Source: Senimuribacter intestinalis
GTDB lineage: Bacteria > Bacillota > Clostridia > Peptostreptococcales > Anaerovoracaceae
Length of the DNA stretch: 64,000 nt
Direction: 5' to 3'
Assembly: GCA_943192975.1 (NCBI GenBank)
Contig: CALPCJ010000005.1
Location: 62,001 to 126,000, forward strand
Shown: piece by piece, positions 45,970 to 54,485 of the stretch
Layout of the letters: each line of letters opens with the position of its first letter
Position numbering within the stretch: position 1 is the stretch's first letter
The notes under the pieces: model-generated
Databases searched by the model: none
The model's input: the letters and a program-made list of their open reading frames with translations, nothing else
Told to the model about the DNA's origin: nothing
Program-made: the position numbers and the translations under genes

Positions 45970-46473
45970 CTACTCTTCTCGGGTAGCCAGCTGTTTCATT
46001 TTTTTCTCTATCACCGCAATACGCTCTGACATGTCCGCTATTTTAACTCTATCGTATAGTGAAAAAGTAAAACGCATTTTAAAACCTTCCTTTTCTGGAA
46101 CAATCGAAAAACTATCCGCGGCAGACAAAATCTCATTAAAGTCTGCCAAACCTTCAACGCCGTCAATATCCAATATGAGATTCTCTCCGATATAGATGAG
46201 TTCTGCAAAATAGGTATCTTCACACGCATTCATTTTAACATATCCGCCCTGAATCTCTGCAATATGGCAAAGGGATGGGTAAAGTACCTCTACAAAATTA
46301 TCCCACTTCTGCTCATTTCTTCTTCTTTCATATTGAGACTCTTTCGTTTCTATTAGTGATCGAAGCAAATCAAAATGCGCTTTTTGCTCATTTGTCAAAG
46401 GCATAGCCTCCCCTTTCTCAAAAACTGATTTGTCCCACTGATGTTCTTCAATGTAATTAACTTCTTTTTTCAT
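45970..46473 (-). CDS. Hypothetical protein (167 aa)
   Basis: An unrecognised soluble, acidic protein ending in a helical, coiled-coil-like tail (DMSERIAVIEKKMKQLATREE). It has no signal peptide or membrane segment. AGGGAG lies about nine bases upstream of the ATG. It is monocistronic, with a hairpin terminator shared with the amidohydrolase gene. Confidence 0.65.
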   Translation of the reverse strand: MKKEVNYIEEHQWDKSVFEKGEAMPLTNEQKAHFDLLRSLIETKESQYERRRNEQKWDNFVEVLYPSLCHIAEIQGGYVKMNACEDTYFAELIYIGENLILDIDGVEGLADFNEILSAADSFSIVPEKEGFKMRFTFSLYDRVKIADMSERIAVIEKKMKQLATREE

Positions 46474-46585
46474 ACTGCAACTCCCTATTAAACAAATATT
46501 AAGCCAACAAAGAATGTCATGTCTAAAGTTCCATTATATATGGGCATAGGCGTTAGTGCTGTTACAGGAATTGACAAAAAGACAA

Positions 46586-46773
46586 ATGCAACTAAACAAA
46601 GCTATTAGCAAACGACTATTGGGACTGCTTGCAGAGCGAAATATTATGCAGTATCAGCTTTTTACTAAAAGCGTTGTGCACAAGAGTACCACAATGGAAA
46701 TGTGGTTAACGATGCTTACACATTATGCGATTTTCGCTCATCGCTATTCGATGATGAAAATCTTGAATCCTAG
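46586..46773 (+). pseudogene. Broken small XRE-family regulator gene
   Basis: The first 30 residues (MQLNKAISKRLLGLLAERNI) and the following YQLFTKSVVHKST are typical of small clostridial Cro/CI-type regulators. The expected C-terminus, VNDAYTLCDF then SLFDDENLES, continues in a different frame and ends at a TAG at 46771-46773. The helix that should recognise DNA is shortened. This is best read as a regulator gene with an internal deletion and frameshift. Confidence 0.65.
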
Positions 46774-46994
46774 CCTCAAATCAATATGTCAAATTTATAA
46801 TGTCATTCTCTTCTCCTAGTATACCATGAGATGTACAATTAATCTTCTATTTTTTTCTTCCATTTGTAATTATTATTGCAAGATGACATACAAGCCAAAA
46901 GTAATCGAAACTTCTCAGCACTAATCAGAAAGAACAATCCGCCATACTGCACTATTTCTCTTGTTTCAGCGTCAAATGGTACAAAAACACGAAT

Positions 46995-47065
46995 TGCACC
47001 ATTATCAGCATTTTTGCCTAAAATGGTGCAATCTATTGCTCAGTAGCTTATTGAAACAGCCTCTT
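46995..47065 (-). repeat. Dispersed palindromic repeat, copy 3 (diverged)
   Basis: The palindrome TGCACCATT...AAATGGTGCA at 46995-47030 is followed by AACAGCCTC near 47056. On the minus strand the order GGCTGTTTC, about 20 bases, then TGCACCATTTT matches copies 1 and 2. It lies just downstream of the PepSY gene. Confidence 0.55.
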
Positions 47066-47077
47066 TCTTTTCATCTT

Positions 47078-47611
47078 TTACACTTTATCTCTCTCATACT
47101 CAAGGATTGCGCCTCTCTTTGAGAATTCAAAATCATATTCGTAACCATCCTTATACGCCTCTGCCTCATAGACGTATCTTCCATCATCTCTAGTCAATTT
47201 TACGTAGATGATGATAGCGCCAGGCACTTTGTTTTTAATTTTGTTGCGAATGGTGGTTTTGCTTACAGCACCCACCTTGGAAGCTGTGTATCTGGAACCT
47301 TCGTTGTCCTTATCCTTATCTAAAATTCTGCCGTCAGACGCCGCTATTTCTATAGAGTACACATACTTGCTCTTTACCGCTTTACCTTTATAAACGCTGC
47401 GCCCGTCATCTCTGGTCAAATGCACATATTTTACAGTTGCACCCTTTGGCAGTTCTTCCTTAAAAATCGCTTTAGCTTTGCTCCACGAAATCTTAGAAGC
47501 CGCGGCGGCATCAGCACCTCCCGCTGCACCTGCATATGCAAAGGCGGTCACTACCAGCGATAAAGCCAGCAATATGCTTAACATTACTTTTCCAGTTCTT
47601 TTCTTTGTCAT
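47078..47611 (-). CDS. Secreted protein with two PepSY domains
   Basis: A 177-residue protein. Residues 1-28 are a signal peptide ending in AYAGAAG. Two similar repeats follow, each containing VKYVHLTRDDGR or IIYVKLTRDDGR and a YxYxIEI- or YEYDFEF-like strand, the PepSY pattern. Such proteins are thought to inhibit or regulate exported proteases. It is monocistronic, and repeat copy 3 follows it. Confidence 0.75.
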   Translation of the reverse strand: MTKKRTGKVMLSILLALSLVVTAFAYAGAAGGADAAAASKISWSKAKAIFKEELPKGATVKYVHLTRDDGRSVYKGKAVKSKYVYSIEIAASDGRILDKDKDNEGSRYTASKVGAVSKTTIRNKIKNKVPGAIIIYVKLTRDDGRYVYEAEAYKDGYEYDFEFSKRGAILEYERDKV

Positions 47612-47734
47612 TTTTCTATCCTCCTAAATTAGATTTCTGTTTGATATGCTCTTACTATACTGAAGAAAAATGAAAACAAAATGAAAACGCTTTTTTATTT
47701 TAAAAAATTTTTTCACCAGTTTTCTCCTCAAAGT

Positions 47735-47773
47735 CACAAAAAATCCCCGGCGTTTACCTTTGCTGGGGATTTT
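47735..47773 (-). terminator. Terminator of metK
   Basis: AATCCCCGGC (47742-47751) pairs with GCTGGGGATT (47762-47771). On the minus strand the stem continues into TTTTTTG. Confidence 0.85.
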
Positions 47774-47799
47774 GTATTGCTCTATTATTCTGCTTACGC

Positions 47800-48981
47800 T
47801 TATTTCAAATAACCTTTCAACTCATCCACTTTATCCAGTTCTTCCCAAGGCAGCTGGACGTCCTTTCTGCCGAAATGTCCGTAAGCGGCAGTCTGTCTGT
47901 AAATCGGTCTGCGCAAGTTAAGATCGCGGATAATTGCTGCAGGGCGCATATCAAAATGCTTGTCGACAATGTCAGCAATTTCCTCATCGGAAAGCTTGCC
48001 GGTACCGAAGGTATCCACCATGATGGAAACCGGTTTTGCCACGCCGATTGCGTAAGCCAGCTGAATTTCACACTTGTCCGCAAGTCCTGCTGCTACCACA
48101 TTCTTCGCAGCGTGTCTTGCCGCATAGGAAGCGGAACGGTCTACCTTTGTAGGGTCTTTACCGGAAAATGCACCGCCGCCATGACGCGCATAGCCGCCGT
48201 AAGTATCGACAATAATTTTTCTGCCGGTCAGACCGGAATCGCCATGAGGTCCGCCGATGACAAATCTGCCAGTCGGATTGACATAGTACTTGGTTTCATC
48301 ATCCAAAAGTTCTGCAGGAATCACCGGTTTAATCACGTGCTCAATCAGATCATTTCTAATCTGCTCCTGGGTCGCTTCCGGATCGTGCTGCGTGGAAATC
48401 AAAACAGTATCGATTCTCTTTACCTGATTTCCATCGTATTCCACAGTAACCTGGGTTTTTCCGTCAGGACGAAGATATGCAAGTGTACCGTCTTTTCTGA
48501 CCTTAGTCAGCTGCAGCGCCAGCTCGTGTGCCATCTGAATCGGCATCGGCATATATTCCGATGTTTCGTTGCAGGCATAGCCAAACATGATGCCCTGATC
48601 GCCTGCTCCGATGGTGTCGATCTGATCATCGAGGGTACCTTCCTTATATTCCAGCGCCTTGTCAACACCCATAGCGATATCGCCTGACTGTTCATCGATG
48701 GCAGTCAGCACTGCACAGGTATTTCCGTCAAAGCCATACTCCCCTTTGTCATAGCCGATATCCGTGATGACGTTTCTCACAATTTTCGGAATGTCGATAT
48801 AGCACTTGGTGCTGATTTCTCCCATAACCATTGCATAGCCTGTGGTAGTTGTCGTCTCGCAGGCAACGCGTCCATAAGGATCCTGCTCCATAATTGCGTC
48901 CAGAACAGCGTCAGAAATCTGGTCACAGATTTTGTCAGGATGTCCTTCTGTCACGGATTCTGATGTAAATAATTTCTTCAT
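47800..48981 (-). CDS. metK: S-adenosylmethionine synthase
   Basis: A 393-residue enzyme that makes SAM from methionine and ATP. GHPDKICDQ at 13-21 binds the phosphate and metal, GAGDQGIMFGYA holds the signature hexapeptide, and GGGAFSGKDPTKVDRSA is the second signature. GGGAGGAAATAAAAC precedes the ATG. A SAM-I riboswitch with its own terminator lies in the leader. SAM made here feeds the radical-SAM enzyme KamA, among others. Confidence 0.96.
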   Translation of the reverse strand: MKKLFTSESVTEGHPDKICDQISDAVLDAIMEQDPYGRVACETTTTTGYAMVMGEISTKCYIDIPKIVRNVITDIGYDKGEYGFDGNTCAVLTAIDEQSGDIAMGVDKALEYKEGTLDDQIDTIGAGDQGIMFGYACNETSEYMPMPIQMAHELALQLTKVRKDGTLAYLRPDGKTQVTVEYDGNQVKRIDTVLISTQHDPEATQEQIRNDLIEHVIKPVIPAELLDDETKYYVNPTGRFVIGGPHGDSGLTGRKIIVDTYGGYARHGGGAFSGKDPTKVDRSASYAARHAAKNVVAAGLADKCEIQLAYAIGVAKPVSIMVDTFGTGKLSDEEIADIVDKHFDMRPAAIIRDLNLRRPIYRQTAAYGHFGRKDVQLPWEELDKVDELKGYLK

Positions 48982-49005
48982 GTTTTATTTCCTCCCAAAT
49001 ATTAC

Positions 49006-49185
49006 CAAACAAAAAACCTTTTCTCTCATATGGAAGAAAAGGTCTGATTATCGGTCATCATTCCTCATCTTTCAGAATAAGATAATTCTGTAGGATTTAG
49101 CACCTTTTCTGTCAGTACTAGCTGACACCTAGGTTGCCGGGCTTCGCAGGGCCTATTCCCTCAGCCACTCTTGATAAGGATTATC
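49006..49185 (-). promoter_or_regulatory. SAM-I (S-box) riboswitch controlling metK
   Basis: On the minus strand the leader reads CTTATCAAGAG, GGCTGAGGGA, GGCCC, GAAGCCCGGCAACC, the conserved core of the S-box aptamer. It ends in a terminator: ACCTTTTCT/AGAAAAGGT (49016-49043) followed by TTTTTTG. High SAM should favour the terminator and lower metK expression. Confidence 0.95.
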
Positions 49186-49191
49186 ATATAA

Positions 49192-49219
49192 ATTATACTC
49201 TTTTTAAATTCTTTGTCAA
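49192..49219 (-). promoter_or_regulatory. Promoter of metK
   Basis: On the minus strand TTGACA (49219-49214), a 16-base spacer, and TATAAT (49197-49192), just upstream of the riboswitch. Confidence 0.8.
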
Positions 49220-49301
49220 TGACATATTGTATTTTTGTCAAAATAGGATATACTCTATTTATTGAACCATTTAAAAATTTTTAGCTTATTGAGGTAGACG
49301 T

Positions 49302-50495
49302 TTGAAAAAGAATCAATTTACAGTTTTACGCGGCGGCTTGCTTGACAGTGCCGCTACCAGCAGAAAAGAATTTGTATCAGCTTATATAACAAACACCCGA
49401 TTGATGGGCGTACTGGGCATGTATATGCATTTTAAACTCCCAGATAACCTCGTCCAGCGAGATTTACATCAATTCTTTTACTTTGATGCCGAAGAATACG
49501 GCTTTGAAACCTATCACAGCGTTCTGGGAGAAAACAGAACACGCATCTTTGAAATTGAAAACTCTCTGATTGGCGGTCTTGGCGGCAAAAAAATTCCCCT
49601 AACGGAAAAACAGGCACAGTATCTGCTGCAGGAATATGCCGAATTTAACCGTGCTCACAATATCCCTTTGCCGGAGGGCCTTTCCGAATATGAATTCCTT
49701 CTTAACGAAAAGGCTACTCTTTCAGAGCCCGAGCTTTACATTTTGATGCAAAAACAGTGTGTCAGACCCGAAAATGCTTACGAATCAATCAACTATTTTC
49801 TCATGCGTATTTTTGGCAGAGATTTCAAAGCCGCTGCATTTCTCTCTGATAGAGACATTTTGCTGGATGTTTTTCCAGAATATGACGCAGGAACCTTCTG
49901 CAAAAATACGATCGAGCCCACAGACGCACCGAACACTTTTCTGTGTCAGTCCCTGGTTGAATTTCGCAATTCCTATTATATCGTACTGACGGAAATCACA
50001 TTGTCTGGTCTGACTGTTTGCAGCTTTGAAAGAAACAGCATCATGAAAATTTCTCCGATTGAAGCCGCTATGCTGCTATCTCGTTCGGAGTTTGTTACCG
50101 TCTATGAAATGTTGGAGGAGCCAGATTCCTTCTCCTCAGAAACGACTCCAAAAGCCATGACTGCAATGGTAACACCTCACGATACCGGAAAACTTTACAT
50201 GATTTTTCATTCCGATAATAAACATGTCGCACGAAAGGAATATCGTCTCAATGAAGATGTCCTGGGCATGTATTTCGTTTCCGATGCGGGGCAGGTAATT
50301 GCTGCTGCTTATACGCTTGAAGATATCTATCTCTTGGAAAAAGACCTCGCAGGCTCTGCCATTTCCAAAAGTCTGATTCCAACTCAGCGTTATGAATTTC
50401 AGGAGCCAGTTCTTTACGAATTTATCCAAAGTACTATGGATCGTTTTGAAACTTTTGTAGATATTATTCAGAACAATCCTGGTGATGAAATCTAA
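49302..50495 (+). CDS. Hypothetical protein (397 aa)
   Basis: A soluble protein with no signal peptide, membrane segment or motif that I recognise. It is rich in aromatic and acidic residues. The start is a TTG at 49302 with GAGG about seven bases before it. It is transcribed alone, divergent from metK, and followed by a strong terminator. Length and intact frame argue for a real, selected gene, but no function is proposed. Confidence 0.7.
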   Translation: MKKNQFTVLRGGLLDSAATSRKEFVSAYITNTRLMGVLGMYMHFKLPDNLVQRDLHQFFYFDAEEYGFETYHSVLGENRTRIFEIENSLIGGLGGKKIPLTEKQAQYLLQEYAEFNRAHNIPLPEGLSEYEFLLNEKATLSEPELYILMQKQCVRPENAYESINYFLMRIFGRDFKAAAFLSDRDILLDVFPEYDAGTFCKNTIEPTDAPNTFLCQSLVEFRNSYYIVLTEITLSGLTVCSFERNSIMKISPIEAAMLLSRSEFVTVYEMLEEPDSFSSETTPKAMTAMVTPHDTGKLYMIFHSDNKHVARKEYRLNEDVLGMYFVSDAGQVIAAAYTLEDIYLLEKDLAGSAISKSLIPTQRYEFQEPVLYEFIQSTMDRFETFVDIIQNNPGDEI

Positions 50496-50513
50496 TCCCA
50501 AATTTACACTCAA

Positions 50514-50557
50514 AAAGAACACAAGTTGTCGTTTTATGTCAACCTGTGTTCTTTTTT
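50514..50557 (+). terminator. Terminator of the 397-residue hypothetical gene
   Basis: An AGAACACAAGTTG/CAACCTGTGTTCT stem (50516-50552) continues into TTTTTT on the plus strand. Confidence 0.85.
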
Positions 50558-50606
50558 AACGAAGATTTTTCAACAAGGGAGAATTCCTTGAATTTAGACA
50601 TTTCAG

Positions 50607-50743
50607 CGACTTATCCACAAGGATAAGTCGGATTGTATACATTTTTCTGCACATTACGATATGGATAACTTTACAAAGCATAAACGTTTATTTTTCAATA
50701 CTAATTCGTATATTATAAATTTGTCAATAGGAAGTTATCCACA
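50607..50743. other. Cluster of DnaA-box-like sequences between convergent genes
   Basis: Exact TTATCCACA occurs at 50611-50619 and 50735-50743, and TTATCCATA on the minus strand at 50660-50668. The first box lies in a perfect 10-bp stem with a four-base loop (50607-50630). The stretch is AT-rich and noncoding. Confidence 0.55.
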
Positions 50744-50762
50744 ATTTTTGTATAAATTATCC

Positions 50763-51512
50763 TCATGGATTTGTTCGACTGTCTACAATCTTTGTTCGCC
50801 CATTTTTTGGAAAAGATAAATTATAATATTCTGCCACTGCACTGATTATTCCTTCTGCAATCTTTTGCTGATATGTCGGATTTTTCAGATTTCCAAGGTC
50901 CTCCGGGTTAGATAAAAAACCGCATTCCACTAAAATCATCGGATGATCTGCATTTCGAAACAGATACATCCCGCTCTTAGGAAGTACAATTCTGTCAGCA
51001 CCATCTCCCAGCTGCTCTTTTAGACTCTCCTGTATCTTCTCTGCAATTTCCTTGCTATCCTCCATAAGCGACGTTTCCACTTCTTTCGGATAAAACACCT
51101 GTGCCCCATGAACACTGCTATCCGATGGAAAACTATTGAGATGTATGCTGATAGTCAAGGTCGGTGATGCCGCCTCTATTACCTCTTTTCGCGCTTTTAA
51201 ATCTCCAACCTTTGTCCATTTTTCTGTCCCTTCAGCAATAAGACCGTCCTCTGTTGCTCTGGTTAAAATAATCTGCATACCATAATTCTCCGCCTCTTCC
51301 TGCAAAGCCTTTACAATATCTAAATTTATCTTCTGCTCTTTTGTTCCGTCACCGCCTATCGCGCCGCCGTCCATACCTCCATGGCCAGCATCCAGCACCA
51401 GAATCACCTGTGGTTCCATCTTCCCTGCCGTTTCGACCACCTTACTGTAGCTCGGACTGAAACACACAAATGCAAGCAGCAAAAGAACCATCACTCCTTT
51501 TTTTACTCTCAA
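50763..51512 (-). CDS. cwlD: N-acetylmuramoyl-L-alanine amidase (CwlD-like)
   Basis: About 249 residues. A hydrophobic leader (VMVLLLLAFVCF) directs export. The Amidase_3 domain follows, with LDAGHGGMDGGA, SIHLNSFPSD and ILVECGFLSNPED carrying the zinc ligands and catalytic Glu. CwlD helps form muramic-lactam in spore cortex, and the length and leader fit that subtype. I choose the TTG at 51512 after AAGGAGAGAAT. A TTG at 51539 is also possible. Together with spoIIE it suggests a spore former. Confidence 0.85.
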   Translation of the reverse strand: MRVKKGVMVLLLLAFVCFSPSYSKVVETAGKMEPQVILVLDAGHGGMDGGAIGGDGTKEQKINLDIVKALQEEAENYGMQIILTRATEDGLIAEGTEKWTKVGDLKARKEVIEAASPTLTISIHLNSFPSDSSVHGAQVFYPKEVETSLMEDSKEIAEKIQESLKEQLGDGADRIVLPKSGMYLFRNADHPMILVECGFLSNPEDLGNLKNPTYQQKIAEGIISAVAEYYNLSFPKNGRTKIVDSRTNP

Positions 51513-51620
51513 ATTCTCTCTCCTTCCTTCTTTTTTCAATATATGAAGTAAAAACTAAAATCATGTAGATGTTTTAAGACCAAAGCTGTGTTATACTGAA
51601 AGGAAGAAAAGGAGCACAAA

Positions 51621-52826
51621 ATGGATACAAGAAGACTATTTAAAGAAGATGTATACTTAAAAACTGCCAAGGCGGTAATCACCGATATACAAAGGGAGGA
51701 AGAAAATCTCGTGCTGATTCTCGATCAGACGATTTTCTTTCCCGAAGGCGGCGGTCAGAGCAGTGATATCGGCACCATTTCTGACCTTACTGTAACACAC
51801 GTGTATGAAGATAAAGACTACATCTATCACCGCTGTGTCGAAAAAGAAAGCGAATTGTCGATAGGCGATGAAGTAGATATTGCAATCGAGTGGAAGCATA
51901 GATTCGATAATATGCAAAGACACTGTGGGGAACACATCTTATCCGGCAAATTCTATGAACTCTTCGGCGGCGTCAACCGTGGATTTCACATGGGTGAAGA
52001 TTATATGACCATCGACATCAGTCTGGAAGAAAATCCAGCATATAATAAAATCACTTGGGAAATGGCAAAGGAGGCAGAGCTTGCTGCCAACGAAGCAATC
52101 TGGGCAAATCTTCCGGTCATTACCCGCCACTATGACAACAGACAAGAAGCCGAACACCTTCCGCTGCGCAAAGCCCTTGCCTTTGACGAAGATATTTCCA
52201 TCGTTTGCGTGGGAAGTATAGAAAACCCTGCCGACTGTGTCGCCTGCTGCGGCACCCACCCTGCTGCTTCCGGTCAGGTCGGCATAGTAAAACTCTACAA
52301 GGTAGAGCCGAATAAAGGCATGTTCCGCATTTACTTTGAAGCCGGCAAGCGTGCCTTTCTCCACTATCAGGACCGTTACGATATCCTTACGAATCTGGAA
52401 CATAAACTTTCCGCAGGTACAGACGACCTGCTGGACAAATATAACGCTCAGAACGCAAAAAACAAGGGTATCCGGGATGAACTTTATCATTTGAAGAAAT
52501 GGGTCGTTGCACGAGAAATAGAAGATATAAAAGCGCAGATTTCCCCGGCTTTTGTCAGATATTACGATAAATTGTCTATTGACGATATACTGGAGATTGG
52601 ACGCAGTCTCTCCGGCTGCATCCCCACCATCGCTTTTCTTGTCCATCAGCCGACGAACACCATTCTCCTGTTCTCCGATCAGCACGACTGCGGTAAACTG
52701 GTAAAAGAAAATGCCCCTATCTACGGCGGCAAAGGCGGCGGCAACCAAAGTTCTGCCAGAGCCATCTTCCCTAAAGCCGAATATGTAGATACTTTTATCG
52801 ACCTAATAGAAAAACACCTGCGCTAA
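51621..52826 (+). CDS. Alanyl-tRNA editing protein (AlaX-like, long form with DHHA1)
   Basis: A 401-residue protein. An AlaRS-like editing domain with FFPEGGGQ, HCGEH (H101, H105) and C209/H213 forms the zinc site that hydrolyses Ser-tRNA(Ala). A linker helix follows, then a C-terminal DHHA1 domain with GGKGGGNQSSARAIF. It acts in trans on mischarged tRNA. Its gene is divergent from cwlD and ends in a terminator that overlaps its last codons. Confidence 0.88.
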   Translation: MDTRRLFKEDVYLKTAKAVITDIQREEENLVLILDQTIFFPEGGGQSSDIGTISDLTVTHVYEDKDYIYHRCVEKESELSIGDEVDIAIEWKHRFDNMQRHCGEHILSGKFYELFGGVNRGFHMGEDYMTIDISLEENPAYNKITWEMAKEAELAANEAIWANLPVITRHYDNRQEAEHLPLRKALAFDEDISIVCVGSIENPADCVACCGTHPAASGQVGIVKLYKVEPNKGMFRIYFEAGKRAFLHYQDRYDILTNLEHKLSAGTDDLLDKYNAQNAKNKGIRDELYHLKKWVVAREIEDIKAQISPAFVRYYDKLSIDDILEIGRSLSGCIPTIAFLVHQPTNTILLFSDQHDCGKLVKENAPIYGGKGGGNQSSARAIFPKAEYVDTFIDLIEKHLR

Positions 52827-52837
52827 CAGGTGTTTTT
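52813..52837 (+). terminator. Terminator of the alanyl-tRNA editing gene
   Basis: AACACCTG (52813-52820) pairs with CAGGTGTT (52827-52834), followed by TTTT. The stem begins inside the last codons of the gene. Confidence 0.85.
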
Positions 52838-52853
52838 TCTATGTAATTTAAAT

Positions 52854-53747
52854 TTACTTCTGTCTCTGTCCACCTAGGTTCATAATGGCGATGGACGCTA
52901 GCACCAGAACAATTCCGGCAAGCTTCCACAAGCTAAAATCTTCCTGTAAAATAACAAATCCGATGATTGCAGCAACTACTGTCTCTACCGATGCGATGAC
53001 TGGTACCTTTGAGGTTTCCAGATTCATGGAAAGCCCTTTCATATAGATAAAGTATGCCACCACCGCTGTAATCAGTCCATATGCAAAAGCGCCCGCCATA
53101 AAGCCAGCAGAACACAAATCTCCTATCTCCAGCCATGGCTTTGCAATCACCGCCATAGTAAGAGATGCAAAGAGAAAACTGTAAAAAGTCACTGTCGTTG
53201 TATCATAGTCCTTCGCAATGGTTCCGAAGATTGTCATCAACGAGTACAAAAAACCGGCCGCAATACCGATTAGAACGCCATATCCTAGAAAATCAACTGT
53301 ATCAAAATTACCGCCGGTTACCGTCAGTGCACAGCCTGCAATATTTACAGCAAGTCCTGCAATCTTATTTGCACCTATCTTCTCTTTAAAAATGATTCTG
53401 CTCATAATGCAGACAAAAATCGGTGATGTATAAAGCAGTACGGCAGCAGTTGCAGCACCAATACTGCCGATTGCCTCGGTATAGGCGTAGTTAAACATCG
53501 CCTGACATACAACACCTAGAACTGCACAGAGCAGCAGCCCTTTTCCATCGATGCGAAATAGCTTCGTTCCGCCAAGAAAAAGCATTACCGGTATAATCCA
53601 AAGGGCAGCCGATGCCATACGAAAAAATACAATCGTTGCTCCCGATGCACCGTAACTTCCAAGCAAGTTAATGAAAAGTCCCATGGTTCCCCAAAGGCAG
53701 CCGGAAACGAATACATAGATATATCCTTTGTTTGAATGATTTTTCAT
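52854..53747 (-). CDS. EamA/DMT-family transporter
   Basis: A 297-residue membrane protein with ten predicted helices in two EamA repeats (GCLWGTMGLFINLL at the start, KVPVIASVETVVAAIIGFVILQE in the second half). The family exports or imports small metabolites, often amino acids. It lies 81 bases downstream of atoA after a hairpin terminator, so it may be separate from the lysine operon or expressed by read-through. The substrate is unknown. Confidence 0.85.
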   Translation of the reverse strand: MKNHSNKGYIYVFVSGCLWGTMGLFINLLGSYGASGATIVFFRMASAALWIIPVMLFLGGTKLFRIDGKGLLLCAVLGVVCQAMFNYAYTEAIGSIGAATAAVLLYTSPIFVCIMSRIIFKEKIGANKIAGLAVNIAGCALTVTGGNFDTVDFLGYGVLIGIAAGFLYSLMTIFGTIAKDYDTTTVTFYSFLFASLTMAVIAKPWLEIGDLCSAGFMAGAFAYGLITAVVAYFIYMKGLSMNLETSKVPVIASVETVVAAIIGFVILQEDFSLWKLAGIVLVLASIAIMNLGGQRQK

Positions 53748-53765
53748 AACTTTCCCCGTAACAAA

Positions 53766-53791
53766 GAGGAGATCCGCATGCGGGTCTCCTC
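53766..53791 (-). terminator. Terminator at the end of the lysine operon
   Basis: GAGGAGATCCGCA/TGCGGGTCTCCTC stem (one mismatch), followed on the minus strand by TTTGTT, 38 bases after the atoA stop. Confidence 0.65.
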
Positions 53792-53828
53792 CGTAATTCT
53801 CAATCAGATTTTTCGTCCTGTTTGAAGA

Positions 53829-54485
53829 TTATTCTTCTTCCATCGGTTTCATTTCTGGATCGAAGTGAAGTTTGCAGCCAGTTGCTGCCTGAATATCTTC
53901 TCTGCTGTAATCCGGATGTAATTCTGTTACCCAGATGCCATCTTCTCTGACTTCCATTACGCCCATTTCAGTAATGATTTTGCTGACGCACTTTTCAGCG
54001 GTCAAAGGTAATGTGCACTTTTCTAAGATTTTGTGATTACCCTTCTGGGTGTGCAGCATTACGATGATAACCTCCGGACAGCCTGCACAAAGGTCCATAG
54101 CACCGCCCATACCAGCAACCTTCTTGCCTGGAACAATCCAGTTTGCCAGGTCGCCGTTTTCAGCAACTTCCATAGCACCAAGGACTGTAGCTTTTACGTG
54201 TCCGCCTCTTACAAGACCGAAAGATTCTGCAGTATCAAAGAACTTTGCTCTTGGCAGTGCAGTTACATATACACCACCAGAGTTGATGATATCAACATCT
54301 GTATTGGTTTCGTCTGCAACAGCATCAATACCTGCAAATCCATTTTCGGAGTGGCAGGTTACTGCAATGTCATCTGGAATATAGTCTGCTACCATGGTAG
54401 GAAGGCCGATTCCCAGGTTAATAAAGTCGCCGTCTTTAAATTCTTTTGCGCATCTCTTCGCAATTCTCTGTTTTAAATCTGCCAT
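53829..54485 (-). CDS. atoA: Butyryl-CoA:acetoacetate CoA-transferase, beta subunit
   Basis: A 218-residue CoA-transferase B subunit with the catalytic glutamate E47 in HSENGFAGID and the family segment INLGIGLPTMVADYIP. It pairs with AtoD and moves CoA from butyryl-CoA to acetoacetate, closing the lysine-to-butyrate/acetate pathway. It overlaps atoD by 13 bases. AAGGAGAAAAGAG precedes the ATG. The assignment to lysine fermentation rests on the operon context. Confidence 0.88.
   Translation of the reverse strand: MADLKQRIAKRCAKEFKDGDFINLGIGLPTMVADYIPDDIAVTCHSENGFAGIDAVADETNTDVDIINSGGVYVTALPRAKFFDTAESFGLVRGGHVKATVLGAMEVAENGDLANWIVPGKKVAGMGGAMDLCAGCPEVIIVMLHTQKGNHKILEKCTLPLTAEKCVSKIITEMGVMEVREDGIWVTELHPDYSREDIQAATGCKLHFDPEMKPMEEE

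Noticed and set aside
47875..48687. Plus-strand frame of 270 codons
   Set aside because: It is wholly antisense to metK and has no family resemblance.
51939..52748. Minus-strand frame of 269 codons
   Set aside because: It is antisense to the alanyl-tRNA editing gene, whose zinc-site and DHHA1 motifs are clear.
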